Assembly: GCF_002105755.1 (NCBI RefSeq)
Contig: NZ_CP020821.1
Span: 3,162,001-3,226,000 of the forward strand
Direction: 5' to 3'
Source: Mycobacterium colombiense CECT 3035
GTDB taxonomy: Bacteria; Actinomycetota; Actinomycetes; Mycobacteriales; Mycobacteriaceae
DNA length: 64,000 nucleotides
Shown: positions 46,801 through 56,665 of the stretch, in pieces
Layout: each line of letters opens with the position of its first letter
Position numbering within the stretch: the stretch's first letter is position 1
The notes under the pieces: model-generated
Database searches by the model: none
The model's input: the letters and a program-made list of their open reading frames with translations, nothing else
What the model was told of the DNA's origin: nothing
Translations under genes and position numbers: made by a program

Positions 46801-48945
46801 TTAGCTCAGCGACGCCGGCGGCAGGAAGCGGTCGCCGTACTTGGCGGCCAGCTCCTTGGCCCGGGCCACGAAAGCTTCCTTGCCGATGCCACCCGCGCCC
46901 TGGTAACCGACGATGAACTGCGCGCTACCACCGGTGTACGGCGGGAACCCGATGCCCATGATCGAGCCGATGTTGGCGTCGGCGGTCGACGTCAGCACGC
47001 CCTCGTCGAGGCACTTCTGGGTCTCCAGCGCCTCGGCGAACAGCATGCGATCGACCATGTCCTGCAACGGAATTTCCGCGCTGCCGGACTTGAACGTCTC
47101 GCGCAGGCCCGGCCACAGCCGGGTCCGCTTGCCGTCGGCGTACTCGTAGAAGCCGGCACCCTTCAAGCGGCTGGGCCGGCCGAGCTCGATCATCTTCTCG
47201 ACGACGGCCTCGGCCGGGTGCGGCTCGTAGGTGCCGCCCGCGTCCTCGACCCCCTTGCGGGTGGCCGTCGCGATCTTGTGCATCAGCTCCAGGTTCAGCT
47301 CGTCGGACAGCTGCAGCGGCGGGGCCGGGTAACCGGCCTGCGACCCGGCGTGCTCCACGCTCGCCGGCTCCACGCCCTCGCCCAGCATCGCCAGCGCCTC
47401 GTTGACGAAGGTGCCGATGACGCGGCTGGTGAAGAAGCCCCGGCTGTCGTTGACCACGATCGGGGTCTTGCCGATGGCCAGCGTGTAGTCGAACACGCGG
47501 GCCAGCGCCTCGTCAGAGGTCTTCTCGCCCTTGATGATTTCCACCAACGGCATCTTGTCGACCGGCGAGAAGAAGTGGATCCCGATGAAGTCCTCCTGGC
47601 GCTTCACGCCGGTCGCCAGACCGGTGATCGGCAGCGTCGAGGTGTTGGACCCGAGCAGCGCGTTGGGCTCGACGATGTCCTCGATCTCCTGGAACACCTT
47701 GTGCTTGAGTTCCTGGTTCTCGAACACGGCCTCGATCACGAAGTCGACGCCCTTGAGGTCGGCCGGGTCGGCGGCCGGCGTGATCCGGTCCAACAGCGCC
47801 TTGCTCTTCTCCTCGGTGGTCTTCCCACGCTGAAGTGCCTTGGCCTCAAGCTTTTCCGAGTAGGCCTTGCCCTTCTGGGCGGCCTCGAGGCTGACGTCCT
47901 TGAGCACCACCTCGTACCCGGCCTTGGCCGAGACGTAGGCGATGCCGGCGCCCATCATGCCCGCGCCGAGTACACCGATCTTGTTGATCTTGACCGGCTC
48001 GATGCCGTCCGGGCGGGAACCACCGCCGTTGATGTGCTGCAGGTCGAAGAAGAACGCCTGGATCATGTTCTTGGCGACCTGGCCGGTGACCAGCTGGGTG
48101 AAGTAGCGGCTCTCGATGCGGCTGGCGGTGTCGAAGTCCACCTGCGCGCCCTCGACGGCCGCGTCCAGGATGGCCCGCGGCGCCGGCATCGGCGCGCCCT
48201 TGAGCTGCTTCTTGAGCAGCGCCGGGAACGACGGCAGGATGCCGGCCAGCGCGGGGCTGGACGGGGTGCCGCCGGGCATCTTGTAACCCTTTTTGTCCCA
48301 AGGCTGTTCGTGCGAGTCGGGGTTGGCCTTGATCCACGCCTTCGCGGCGGGAACCAGTTCCTCGACCGAGCCGACCAGCTCGTCGACCAGGCCGATCTCC
48401 TTGGCCTTGTCCGCCTTGAACCTGGTGCCCTGCGACAGGATGTTCATGAACGCGTTCTGGATACCAAACATCCGCACGGTGCGGGTCACGCCGCCGCCAC
48501 CGGGCAGCAGCCCCAGGGTGACCTCGGGCAGGCCGACGACCAGACCCTTGACGTCCGCGGCGATGCGGTGGTGACACGCCAGCGCGATCTCCAGGCCACC
48601 ACCCAGTGCGGCGCCGTTGATGGCCGCGACCACCGGCTTGCCCAGCGTCTCGAGGGCGCGCAGGTCACGCTTGACCGACTCGACGGTGTCGAACGCCTCA
48701 CCGGCGTTCTCCGGGCCGAGGTTGATCATGCCCTTCAGGTCACCGCCGGCGAAGAAGGTCTTCTTCGCGCTGGTGATCACCACGCCGGTGATCGAATCCT
48801 TCTCGGCGGCAAGACGTTCCACAGCGTTGTGCATCGACTCGCTGTAATGCTCGTTCATCACGTTGGCCGACCCGGTGGGGTCGTCCAGGGTCAGCGTGAC
48901 GATGCCGTCGGCGTCCTTGTCCCACTGAACGGTGTTCTCTGCCAT
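46801..48945 (-). CDS. fadB: Trifunctional-type fatty acid oxidation alpha subunit FadB
   Basis: A 714-residue fusion: enoyl-CoA hydratase domain (about 1-190; NGAALGGGLEIALACHHRIA and PEVTLGLLPGGGG), linker, then 3-hydroxyacyl-CoA dehydrogenase from about 325 (GVLGAGMMGAGIAYVSAKAGYEVVLKD for NAD; catalytic IGIHFFSPVDKMPLVEI). It performs steps 2 and 3 of beta-oxidation and forms a complex with thiolase FadA in M. tuberculosis. The ATG at 48945 lies 4 bp after the fadA stop; an upstream in-frame ATG is inside fadA. Confidence 0.95.
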   Translation of the reverse strand: MAENTVQWDKDADGIVTLTLDDPTGSANVMNEHYSESMHNAVERLAAEKDSITGVVITSAKKTFFAGGDLKGMINLGPENAGEAFDTVESVKRDLRALETLGKPVVAAINGAALGGGLEIALACHHRIAADVKGLVVGLPEVTLGLLPGGGGVTRTVRMFGIQNAFMNILSQGTRFKADKAKEIGLVDELVGSVEELVPAAKAWIKANPDSHEQPWDKKGYKMPGGTPSSPALAGILPSFPALLKKQLKGAPMPAPRAILDAAVEGAQVDFDTASRIESRYFTQLVTGQVAKNMIQAFFFDLQHINGGGSRPDGIEPVKINKIGVLGAGMMGAGIAYVSAKAGYEVVLKDVSLEAAQKGKAYSEKLEAKALQRGKTTEEKSKALLDRITPAADPADLKGVDFVIEAVFENQELKHKVFQEIEDIVEPNALLGSNTSTLPITGLATGVKRQEDFIGIHFFSPVDKMPLVEIIKGEKTSDEALARVFDYTLAIGKTPIVVNDSRGFFTSRVIGTFVNEALAMLGEGVEPASVEHAGSQAGYPAPPLQLSDELNLELMHKIATATRKGVEDAGGTYEPHPAEAVVEKMIELGRPSRLKGAGFYEYADGKRTRLWPGLRETFKSGSAEIPLQDMVDRMLFAEALETQKCLDEGVLTSTADANIGSIMGIGFPPYTGGSAQFIVGYQGAGGIGKEAFVARAKELAAKYGDRFLPPASLS

Positions 48946-48949
48946 GGTG

Positions 48950-50161
<1,212 letters not shown>

Positions 50162-50346
50162 ACGACTTCCTGTTCTGGCGAATTGGGTTCGAATCCGTCT
50201 TCAAGACTAGGTCCCGCGCCAGCCTAACAGGGGCCCCGGCCAACCTGTTGGTTGGGCAAGATGGCGCTGGTCACGGCCCCGAGCGGGACGCGACAGTCAC
50301 AGTCGGCGCCGAACGTGACGCTGCAGTCACGCTGGGAGCCGGAAGT

Positions 50347-50352
50347 TAAGCT
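50347..50352 (+). promoter_or_regulatory. -10 box TAAGCT of dapC
   Basis: TAAGCT ends 8 bases before the ATG at 50361. No ribosome site is seen, so transcription probably starts at or within two bases of the ATG. Confidence 0.4.
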
Positions 50353-50360
50353 CGTCCACC

Positions 50361-51548
50361 ATGACGGTGTCGCGACTACGCCCCTACGCGACGACGGTAT
50401 TCGCCGAGATGTCGGCGCTGGCCGCGCGGATCGGAGCGGTGAACCTCGGCCAGGGGTTCCCGGACGAGGACGGGCCCCCGGCCATGCTGAAGGCCGCCCA
50501 GGAGGCCATCGCCGACGGCGTCAACCAATACCCGCCGGGCGTCGGCATCGCACCGCTGCGCCACGCCATCGCCGCCCAGCGGCAGCGCCGCTACGGCATC
50601 GACTACGACCCCGACACCGAGGTGCTGGTGACGGTCGGGGCGACCGAGGCCATCGCGTCGGCGGTGATCGGCCTCGTCGAACCCGGCTCCGAGGTGCTGC
50701 TCATCGAGCCGTTCTACGACTCCTACTCGCCGGTGGTGGCGATGGCCTCCGCGCAGCGGGTGGCCGTGCCGCTGGTCCCGCATGGCCGCGGCTTCGCCCT
50801 GGACGCCGATGCCCTGCGCCGGGCGGTGACGCCACGGACGCGCGCGTTGATCGTCAATTCCCCGCACAACCCGACCGGCACGGTGCTGAGCGACGAGGAG
50901 TTGGCCGCCATCGCCGAGGTCGCGATCGCGGCCGACCTGTTGGTGATCACCGACGAGGTCTACGAGCACCTGGTGTTCGACGGGCGGCGACATGTGCCGC
51001 TGGCCGGCTTCGACGGCATGGCCGAGCGGACGATCACGATCTCCAGCGCGGCCAAGATGTTCAACTGCACCGGCTGGAAGATCGGATGGGCCTGCGGCCC
51101 CGCACAACTCATCGCCGGCATGCGCGCCGCCAAGCAGTATCTGAGCTACGTCGGCGGTGCGCCGTTCCAGCCGGCGGTGGCCTTGGCGCTCGAGACCGAG
51201 GACGCGTGGGTGGCCGGCCTGCGCGCCACTTTGCAGGCCAGACGTGACCGGCTGGCCGCCGGGCTGATCGACGTCGGGTTCGAGGTGCACGACAGCGCCG
51301 GCACGTACTTCGTGTGCGCCGATCCGCGTCCGCTGGGCTACGACGACAGCAGCGCGTTCTGCGCGGCGCTACCGGAAAAGGTTGGCGTGGCCGCGATTCC
51401 GATGTCGGCCTTCTGTGACCCGGCCGCCACGCGTGGCCCGGCCGACGTGTGGAATCACTTGGTGCGCTTCACCTTCTGTAAGCGCGACGACACCCTCGAC
51501 GAGGCGATCAAGCGACTGGCCGCGCTGCGTGAGCGCCCGGCTATGTAG
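50361..51548 (+). CDS. dapC: Aminotransferase DapC (class I/II, putative N-succinyl-DAP aminotransferase)
   Basis: A 395-residue fold-type I PLP aminotransferase. NLGQGFPDEDGPPAML start, NSPHNPTGTVLSDEEL, ITDEVYEHLVFDG, PLP lysine in ISSAAKMFNCTGWKIGW, and the C-terminal Arg in NHLVRFTFCKRDDTL. The M. tuberculosis homologue (Rv0858c) is annotated as DapC of lysine/peptidoglycan synthesis. The sequence also resembles methionine/kynurenine-type aminotransferases, so the exact substrate is not certain. Its end overlaps the convergent START-fold gene by 8 bp. Confidence 0.9.
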   Translation: MTVSRLRPYATTVFAEMSALAARIGAVNLGQGFPDEDGPPAMLKAAQEAIADGVNQYPPGVGIAPLRHAIAAQRQRRYGIDYDPDTEVLVTVGATEAIASAVIGLVEPGSEVLLIEPFYDSYSPVVAMASAQRVAVPLVPHGRGFALDADALRRAVTPRTRALIVNSPHNPTGTVLSDEELAAIAEVAIAADLLVITDEVYEHLVFDGRRHVPLAGFDGMAERTITISSAAKMFNCTGWKIGWACGPAQLIAGMRAAKQYLSYVGGAPFQPAVALALETEDAWVAGLRATLQARRDRLAAGLIDVGFEVHDSAGTYFVCADPRPLGYDDSSAFCAALPEKVGVAAIPMSAFCDPAATRGPADVWNHLVRFTFCKRDDTLDEAIKRLAALRERPAM

Positions 51549-51990
51549 CACGGCCGAAGCCCTCGGTCACGCGCTTGCGCAGACCCTCGAGCGCGGAATG
51601 CAGGATCTTCTTGCGGGCCCGGTTGACCCAGAACTCGGGCAGCGGAGCAAAGGGTTCGACAGTGATGACGAACCGCACCCTGGTCCTGTCGTAGCCCTCC
51701 CGGGTGAGGGTGTACTCCCCGTGCTGGCCACGTTGCTGGGCGGTCTTTTGCGCGTCCCACACCATCCAGTCCGGCCCCCAGTGGTATTCGAGCATTTCGG
51801 TGTCGTGGATGCCCGTCACCGCGATGGTGACCTTCACGTGGTACGGCCGGCCGTCGGGGTGCTTGTCGACGACCTCGACCCGTTTGTGCACCGACGACCA
51901 CGACGGCACGGCGTCCATGTCGGCCAGCGCCTCCATGATCACTTCCGGAGGCGCGTCGATGACGATTTCCGACGACGCTTGAACGGCCAC
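51541..51990 (-). CDS. START/SRPBCC-fold protein (Rv0857-like)
   Basis: A 149-residue helix-grip protein: SSEIVIDAPPEVIMEALADMDAVPSWSSVHKRVEVVDKHPDGRPYHVKVTIAVTGIHDTEMLEYHWGPDWMVWD, ending in the long helix WVNRARKKILHSALEGLRKRV. Ligand unknown. It is a close paralogue of the next gene downstream in coordinates (52042) and of the one at 53644; all three surround Far. GTG start with -10 box TAACTT (52003-51998) 7 bases upstream. Confidence 0.9.
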   Translation of the reverse strand: MAVQASSEIVIDAPPEVIMEALADMDAVPSWSSVHKRVEVVDKHPDGRPYHVKVTIAVTGIHDTEMLEYHWGPDWMVWDAQKTAQQRGQHGEYTLTREGYDRTRVRFVITVEPFAPLPEFWVNRARKKILHSALEGLRKRVTEGFGRAT

Positions 51991-51997
51991 TACTAAT

Positions 51998-52003
51998 AAG
52001 TTA
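51998..52003 (-). promoter_or_regulatory. -10 box TAACTT of leaderless Rv0857-like gene
   Basis: Minus-strand hexamer preceded by GTTGC, 7 bases before the GTG at 51990. The same GTTGCTAA(C/G)TT sequence precedes the paralogue at 52497. Confidence 0.55.
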
Positions 52004-52041
52004 GCAACGGCCCGGCCGCCGGCGAAGGAGAAAAAGGCGGC

Positions 52042-52497
52042 CTATTCGGCGTCGGACGAACCGTGAACCCGCTTCACCAATTCGCACAGTCCCTTTACCG
52101 AAGAGTCGAGAACGCTCTCGGCCGCCCGGCGGACGATGAACGCGGGCATCGGCCGGCCGGGCTCGACGGTGACGTCGAAACGCACCCGGGTCTGGTCGAT
52201 CCCTTCGGGTTTGAGGGTGTACTCGACGTGCTGCCCGTGCTGCTGGGAGGTTCCCGTGGCGTCGTAGACGACCCAATCGGGGCCCCAGTGATACTCCAGG
52301 ACCTCCTTGTCGACCAGCCCGAAAATCTTGATCGTGGTCTTGACGTGGTGGGGCCGGCCGTCGGGATACCGGTCGATCACCTCGATGTGTTTGTGCAGCG
52401 GCGACCACGACGACAGGACGCCGACATCTGTCAGCGCTTCCATGACCACTTCTGGCGGCGCGTTGACGACGAATTCCCGTGATGCTTTTACGGCCAC
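52042..52497 (-). CDS. START/SRPBCC-fold protein (Rv0856-like)
   Basis: A 151-residue paralogue of the 51541-51990 gene, with the same WSPLHKHIEVIDRYPDGRPHHVKTTIKIFGLVDKEVLEYHWGPDWVVYD core and C-terminal helix FIVRRAAESVLDSSVKGLCELV. The ligand is unknown; position next to Far suggests acyl-CoA or lipid binding. GTG start, -10 box TAAGTT (52511-52506) 8 bases upstream, no ribosome site. Confidence 0.9.
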   Translation of the reverse strand: MAVKASREFVVNAPPEVVMEALTDVGVLSSWSPLHKHIEVIDRYPDGRPHHVKTTIKIFGLVDKEVLEYHWGPDWVVYDATGTSQQHGQHVEYTLKPEGIDQTRVRFDVTVEPGRPMPAFIVRRAAESVLDSSVKGLCELVKRVHGSSDAE

Positions 52498-52505
52498 TGA
52501 GGATC

Positions 52506-52511
52506 AACTTA
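52506..52511 (-). promoter_or_regulatory. -10 box TAAGTT of leaderless Rv0856-like gene
   Basis: Minus-strand hexamer preceded by GTTGC, 8 bases before the GTG at 52497. Confidence 0.5.
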
Positions 52512-52555
52512 GCAACGCCGGCACCGGCGCGGACCGATTCGCCGTAAACGGTTTC

Positions 52556-53638
52556 CTACCAGTCGATTTCGCTGACCGGCGTGGTCGCCGCGGGGGGCGC
52601 CCCGACCGGCCCCGACGGCGTCCGCGAAAAGCGTGGGGCGGGTGCGGCCTGGTCGGCGCCGTGGGCGGTGATCACCGTGGACCGCGCCCGCAGGTGCTCA
52701 TCGGCCGCGGCCTCGCTCCACGTCAGCACCGGCGTGACGCACGCGTCGGTGCCGGCGAAGGTCTGTGCCCATTCGTCGCGAGTGCGGCTGGCGAATCGTC
52801 GGGTGAAGACCTCGCGCATCCGCGGGTAGGAGGCTTTGTCGTGTTGGGCGGGCACGTCGTCGGGTGACAGGCCGAGCCCGGCGAGCAACGCCGCGAAGAA
52901 TTGCGGCTCGATGGCGCCGACGGCGACGTATTGGCCGTCGGCGGTCGCGTAGCAGCCGTAGAACGGGGCGCCGCCGTCGAGCAGAAACGATTCTCGCCGG
53001 TCCCGCAGTGCGCCAGTGGACTTCATGGTCCACATCATCTGGGCCAGCAGGCTGACCCCGTCGACCATCGCCGCGTCGATCACCTGCCCCGCGCCGGAAC
53101 GTTCCCGCTCGTACAGGGCGGCGGCGATGCCGATCACCACCAGCATCGACCCGCCGCCGAAGTCGGCGACCAGGTTCAGCGGCGCCATCGGCGGCCGGTC
53201 GGCGTAGCCCAGCGCGGACAGCGCGCCGGTCCGGGACAGGTAGTTGATGTCGTGACCGGCGGTCGGCGCCAGCGGCCCGTCCTGTCCCCAGCCGGTGATC
53301 CGCGCGAAGATCAGGCGGGGGTTGACCGCCGCGCAATCCTCGGGACCGATGCCGAGCCGCTCGCAGGTGCCGGGCCGGAAGCAGTCCAGCAGCACGTCGG
53401 CCTTGGCGGCGAGGTTCAGCAGTGCCTGCGGTTGCGTCTTGACGTCGAGGTCGACGATTCGCTTGCCGCGGTGCAGCAGGTCCCGGCCCTCGGCCGGCAT
53501 CGTGAGCCCGCCCATCGGCCGGCGCACCCGCACCACGTCGGCGCCCAGGTCGGCGAGCAGCATCCCGGCGTGCGGCCCGGGTCCGATGCCGCCGAGTTCG
53601 ATGACGCGCACCCCGGCCAGCGGACCGCCGCCGCCCAC
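52556..53638 (-). CDS. far: CoA-transferase family III / alpha-methylacyl-CoA racemase-like protein Far
   Basis: A 360-residue family III protein related to alpha-methylacyl-CoA racemase. Conserved: PLAGVRVIELGGIGPGPHAGMLLADLGADVVRV, the hairpin HRGKRIVDLD, LLDCFRPG, ITGWGQDGPLAPTAGHDINYL (His and Asp of the racemase site), NLVADFGGGS (Asp) and GAIEPQFF (Glu). It probably epimerises 2-methylacyl-CoA from branched lipids; called Far in M. tuberculosis. GTG start 5 bp after the stop of the Rv0854-like gene, so they are co-transcribed. Confidence 0.92.
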   Translation of the reverse strand: MGGGGPLAGVRVIELGGIGPGPHAGMLLADLGADVVRVRRPMGGLTMPAEGRDLLHRGKRIVDLDVKTQPQALLNLAAKADVLLDCFRPGTCERLGIGPEDCAAVNPRLIFARITGWGQDGPLAPTAGHDINYLSRTGALSALGYADRPPMAPLNLVADFGGGSMLVVIGIAAALYERERSGAGQVIDAAMVDGVSLLAQMMWTMKSTGALRDRRESFLLDGGAPFYGCYATADGQYVAVGAIEPQFFAALLAGLGLSPDDVPAQHDKASYPRMREVFTRRFASRTRDEWAQTFAGTDACVTPVLTWSEAAADEHLRARSTVITAHGADQAAPAPRFSRTPSGPVGAPPAATTPVSEIDW

Positions 53639-53643
53639 GGCGG

Positions 53644-54087
53644 CTACTTGCCCTTCTTGACCTGGAGCACCCGCTCGCGCAGCGCCTTGGTCGCCGAATC
53701 GATCGTTCCCTTCACGGCGCGCTTGAGCACGAAGCCGGGCAGCGGCACGTTCGGGTCGGCGAGAAGCTCGAACTTGACCAGGGTCCCGTTGTCCTGCGGC
53801 ACCAGCGTGTACTTCCCGTCCTGCGCCTTCTGCTGCGAGGAGCTGACCAGCTTCCAGCTCACCACGTTGTCGCCCCAGGTGTAGGCGATCACCTGCTCGT
53901 CGGTGATCCCGGCGACCCGGACCTTCATCCTCACTTGGCGGGGACGCCCGTCGTCGCCGGTGTCGAGGATCTCCGCACTCTGGTGCGGCTCCGACCATTC
54001 GGGCATCGCTTCGAAGTCGGCGATGACGTCCAGAATCTCTTCCGGACTGGCTTCGATGACGATGTCGCGGGATTCTTTCAGTGCCAT
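53644..54087 (-). CDS. START/SRPBCC-fold protein (Rv0854-like)
   Basis: A 147-residue helix-grip protein, same length as M. tuberculosis Rv0854: [70 protein letters not shown]-terminal helix [29 protein letters not shown]. Third member of the paralogue set around Far, and co-transcribed with it. ATG start; -10 box TATCGT (54100-54095) 7 bases upstream. Confidence 0.92.
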   Translation of the reverse strand: MALKESRDIVIEASPEEILDVIADFEAMPEWSEPHQSAEILDTGDDGRPRQVRMKVRVAGITDEQVIAYTWGDNVVSWKLVSSSQQKAQDGKYTLVPQDNGTLVKFELLADPNVPLPGFVLKRAVKGTIDSATKALRERVLQVKKGK

Positions 54088-54094
54088 GGCCCGC

Positions 54095-54100
54095 ACGATA
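54095..54100 (-). promoter_or_regulatory. -10 box TATCGT of leaderless Rv0854-far operon
   Basis: Minus-strand hexamer ending 7 bases before the ATG at 54087; no ribosome site. Confidence 0.5.
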
Positions 54101-54139
54101 CTGGCCCGGCGTCTCACCCGGAACGGATTGGACCGAGCG

Positions 54140-54145
54140 TACCGT
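54140..54145 (+). promoter_or_regulatory. -10 box TACCGT of leaderless pdc gene
   Basis: TACCGT ends 7 bases before the GTG at 54153. An in-frame GTG at 54147 lies too close to the box to be the start. Confidence 0.5.
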
Positions 54146-54152
54146 CGTGCCT

Positions 54153-55838
54153 GTGACTGATGCCGCGACCGATCCCGCATACACCGTCGGTGACTACCTG
54201 TTGGACCGTCTCGCCGAGCTCGGCGTCTCGGAGATCTTCGGCGTTCCCGGCGATTACAACCTGGAATTCCTCGACCACATCGTTGCCCACCCCAGCATTC
54301 GCTGGGTCGGCACCGCCAACGAGCTCAACGCCGGCTACGCCGCCGACGGGTATGGGCGGCTGCGCGGAATGTCAGCGCTGGTAACGACTTTCGGCGTCGG
54401 CGAACTCTCCGCGGCCAACGCGGTCGCGGGCAGCTACGCCGAGCAGGTACCCGTTGTGCACATCGTCGGCGGCCCGTCCAAGGACGCCCAGGGCACCCGG
54501 CGGGCGCTGCACCATTCACTCGGCGACGGGGATTTCGAGCACTTCTTGCGGGTCAGCCGCGAAATCACCTGCGCACAAGCCAATCTCATGCCCGCGACGG
54601 CCCGCCGCGAGATCGACAGGGTGCTGTCGGAGGTGCGCGAGCAGAAGCGCCCCGGCTACATCCTGCTGTCCACCGACGTGGCCCGCTTCCCCACCGAGCC
54701 GCCCGAGGCGCCGCTGCCGCGCTACACGGGTGGCACCAGCCCCCGCGCGCTGGCGATGTTCGTCGAGGCCGCGACCGAACTCATCGGCGACCATCAGCTC
54801 ACCGTGCTCGCCGACCTGCTGGTGCACCGGCTGCAGGCGATCAAGGAACTCGAGGCACTGCTGGCCGCCGACGTGGTGCCGCACGCCACGTTGATGTGGG
54901 GGAAGAGTCTGCTCGACGAGAGCTCACCCAACTTCCTGGGCATCTACGCCGGGTCCGCCAGCGCGCCGGCGGTGCGCACCGCGATCGAAGAGGCACCGGT
55001 GCTGGTCACCGCCGGCGTGGTGTTCACCGACATGGTCAGCGGCTTCTTCAGCCAGCGCATCGACCCGGCCCGCACCATCGACGTCGGCCAGTATCAGAGC
55101 AGCGTGGCCGGAGAAGTGTTCGCGCCGTTGGAGATGGGTGCGGCGCTCGAGGCGCTGGCGACCATCCTGGTCCGGCGCGCAACCTCGTCACCGCCGGTGG
55201 TGTCGCCGCCGGCTGCACCGCTGCCGCCGCCCCCGCCGCGCGACCAACCGCTCACCCAGAAGATGTTGTGGGACCGCCTGTGCGTGGCCCTCACACCGGG
55301 CAACGTGGTGCTTGCCGACCAGGGCACCTCGTTTTACGGCATGGCCGACCATCGGCTGCCGCAGGGCGTGACCTTCATCGGTCAACCCCTTTGGGGCTCA
55401 ATCGGTTACACATTGCCCGCCGCGCTCGGGGCGGCGGTGGCGCATCCGGACCGCAGGATAGTGTTGATCATCGGGGACGGCGCCGCACAGCTGACCGTCC
55501 AAGAGCTGGGCGCGTTCTCCCGCGAGGGCCTGTCCCCCGTCATCGTGGTGGTGAACAACGACGGCTACACCATCGAACGGGCGATCCACGGCGAGACCGC
55601 GCCGTACAACGACATCGTCAATTGGACGTGGACGGATGTGCCCGGCGCACTGGGCGTCACCGACCACCTGGCGTTCCGGGTCCAAACCTACGGCGAACTC
55701 GACGACGCCCTGACCGCCGCCGCGGAGAACCAGGACCGCATGGTGTTCGTCGAGGTGGTGTTGCCGCGGCTCGAAATCCCCAACCTGCTGGTCGAACTCG
55801 TCCAACCGACGTCACCGGACGGCAGCCCGCGACGCTGA
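54153..55838 (+). CDS. pdc: Thiamine-diphosphate 2-keto-acid decarboxylase (Rv0853c-like)
   Basis: A 561-residue ThDP enzyme of the pyruvate/indolepyruvate decarboxylase family; the M. tuberculosis protein decarboxylates branched-chain and aromatic keto acids. PYR domain: [17 protein letters not shown], catalytic Glu in [16 protein letters not shown], and the family HH pair in [15 protein letters not shown] domain: the ThDP motif [41 protein letters not shown] Pro-rich insert lies at about 350-375 between domains. The start at 54153 is set by the leaderless promoter and gives nearly the same length as the homologue. Confidence 0.93.
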   Translation: MTDAATDPAYTVGDYLLDRLAELGVSEIFGVPGDYNLEFLDHIVAHPSIRWVGTANELNAGYAADGYGRLRGMSALVTTFGVGELSAANAVAGSYAEQVPVVHIVGGPSKDAQGTRRALHHSLGDGDFEHFLRVSREITCAQANLMPATARREIDRVLSEVREQKRPGYILLSTDVARFPTEPPEAPLPRYTGGTSPRALAMFVEAATELIGDHQLTVLADLLVHRLQAIKELEALLAADVVPHATLMWGKSLLDESSPNFLGIYAGSASAPAVRTAIEEAPVLVTAGVVFTDMVSGFFSQRIDPARTIDVGQYQSSVAGEVFAPLEMGAALEALATILVRRATSSPPVVSPPAAPLPPPPPRDQPLTQKMLWDRLCVALTPGNVVLADQGTSFYGMADHRLPQGVTFIGQPLWGSIGYTLPAALGAAVAHPDRRIVLIIGDGAAQLTVQELGAFSREGLSPVIVVVNNDGYTIERAIHGETAPYNDIVNWTWTDVPGALGVTDHLAFRVQTYGELDDALTAAAENQDRMVFVEVVLPRLEIPNLLVELVQPTSPDGSPRR

Positions 55839-55842
55839 CGCC

Positions 55843-56028
55843 CTAGCGCGGGTTCGGAGTCCGATCCGGGTTGGAGGACCGCAGGATGGCCTGCACCGTG
55901 CGCCGGCAGCGCCCGCAGTCGGCGCCCGCGCCGCACGCCTGCGCGACTTCCTTGGTGGTCGATGCGCCGCACTCCACGGCATCGCACACCGTTTGGCTGG
56001 TGACTCCATTGCACAGGCACACGAACAC
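55843..56028 (-). CDS. bfd: BFD-type 2Fe-2S ferredoxin (bacterioferritin-associated ferredoxin-like)
   Basis: A 61-residue protein with the four BFD cysteines C4-x-C6 ... C38-x2-C41 (FVCLCNGVT ... GADCGRC) for one 2Fe-2S cluster. BFD proteins reduce bacterioferritin to release iron. No bacterioferritin gene is in this window and no IdeR box was seen nearby. GTG start with GGATCC as a weak ribosome site. It ends 4 bp from the convergent pdc stop. Confidence 0.85.
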   Translation of the reverse strand: MFVCLCNGVTSQTVCDAVECGASTTKEVAQACGAGADCGRCRRTVQAILRSSNPDRTPNPR

Positions 56029-56038
56029 CGGCGGATCC

Positions 56039-56665
56039 TCAGTCCGCCTCGATACGCATCATGTCGAAGAACCGGCCGACGAACAGCGGCGGGTAGGCAC
56101 CGATGCCCGCCCCGGACATCCACTGCGCCGCGGCATCGGGGTGGTCGATCCAGTCTCGGGCGGTTTCTTCGTCGGGGAACTCCTGCAGGATCAGCACTTC
56201 GTGGTCGTCGTCAAAAGCCTGGAACACCCACGTCTTTCGGATACCGGCCGTGGTGAACCGGTCTATCGCGGTGCTGACTTCGGAGGTGAGCAGGGACACG
56301 TCGTTGACGGACGCGATGGCGGCGACCACGACTCCCGGTGCCGCCGGGGTTGTCGGTGGCTGCGCGATGAACCTGTCGACGATCTCGCCGGCGAAGACGG
56401 CGGGGATGTCTTCGACGCCGGCCTCGTCGAACCAGTCGAAGAAGACCCGGGAGCGCAGCAGCTCCACGATCGGCTCACGGCTGTGGACGCCGATCATCAC
56501 CAGCACCCTGCCGTGGTCGCGGGTCGAGGTGTAGACCAGCACGTGGTGCGCGCCGATATCGGCCAGGGCGGCCTTGTTGCGTTCCAGCAGCGGCCATACC
56601 CGGGTCGGATCGGGGATGCGGTAGTCCGACGCGATCACCATCGAGTGGATATCGCCGTTGTTCAT
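56039..56665 (-). CDS. Protein of two tandem ABM-like (dimeric alpha/beta barrel) domains
   Basis: A 208-residue protein not assigned to a named family. It splits into two similar halves: about 7-100 (SMVIASDYRIPDPTRVWPLL...HVLVYTSTRDHGRVLVMIGVHSREPIVELLRSRVFFDWFDEAG...VFAGEIVDRF) and about 112-205 (VVAAIASVNDVSLLTSEV...KTWVFQAFDDDHEVLILQEFPDEETARDWIDHPDAAAQWMSGAGI...LFVGRFFDMM). Each looks like a ferredoxin-like ABM domain, so the chain could be a built-in dimer. ATGA overlap with the acyl-CoA ligase: co-translated. The reaction is unknown. Confidence 0.78.
   Translation of the reverse strand: MNNGDIHSMVIASDYRIPDPTRVWPLLERNKAALADIGAHHVLVYTSTRDHGRVLVMIGVHSREPIVELLRSRVFFDWFDEAGVEDIPAVFAGEIVDRFIAQPPTTPAAPGVVVAAIASVNDVSLLTSEVSTAIDRFTTAGIRKTWVFQAFDDDHEVLILQEFPDEETARDWIDHPDAAAQWMSGAGIGAYPPLFVGRFFDMMRIEAD

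Noticed and set aside
50186..50200. GGGTTCGAATCC, resembling a tRNA T-loop
   Set aside because: No acceptor, D-arm or anticodon stem can be built around it; the sequence to the left is the start of fadA.
50240..50255. Small hairpin CCAACC-TGTT-GGTTGG upstream of dapC
   Set aside because: Only 6 bp, far from any gene end and without other terminator features; not reported as a feature.
50286..50335. GTGAC/GTCAC inverted repeats in the fadA-dapC gap
   Set aside because: Short half-sites (5 bp) of a kind common in this GC-rich sequence; no matching copies near other genes in the window.
50340..50353. GGAAGTTAAGCTC, resembling a 5S rRNA segment
   Set aside because: No other 5S elements or helices flank it; it is the promoter region of dapC, with TAAGCT as the -10 box.
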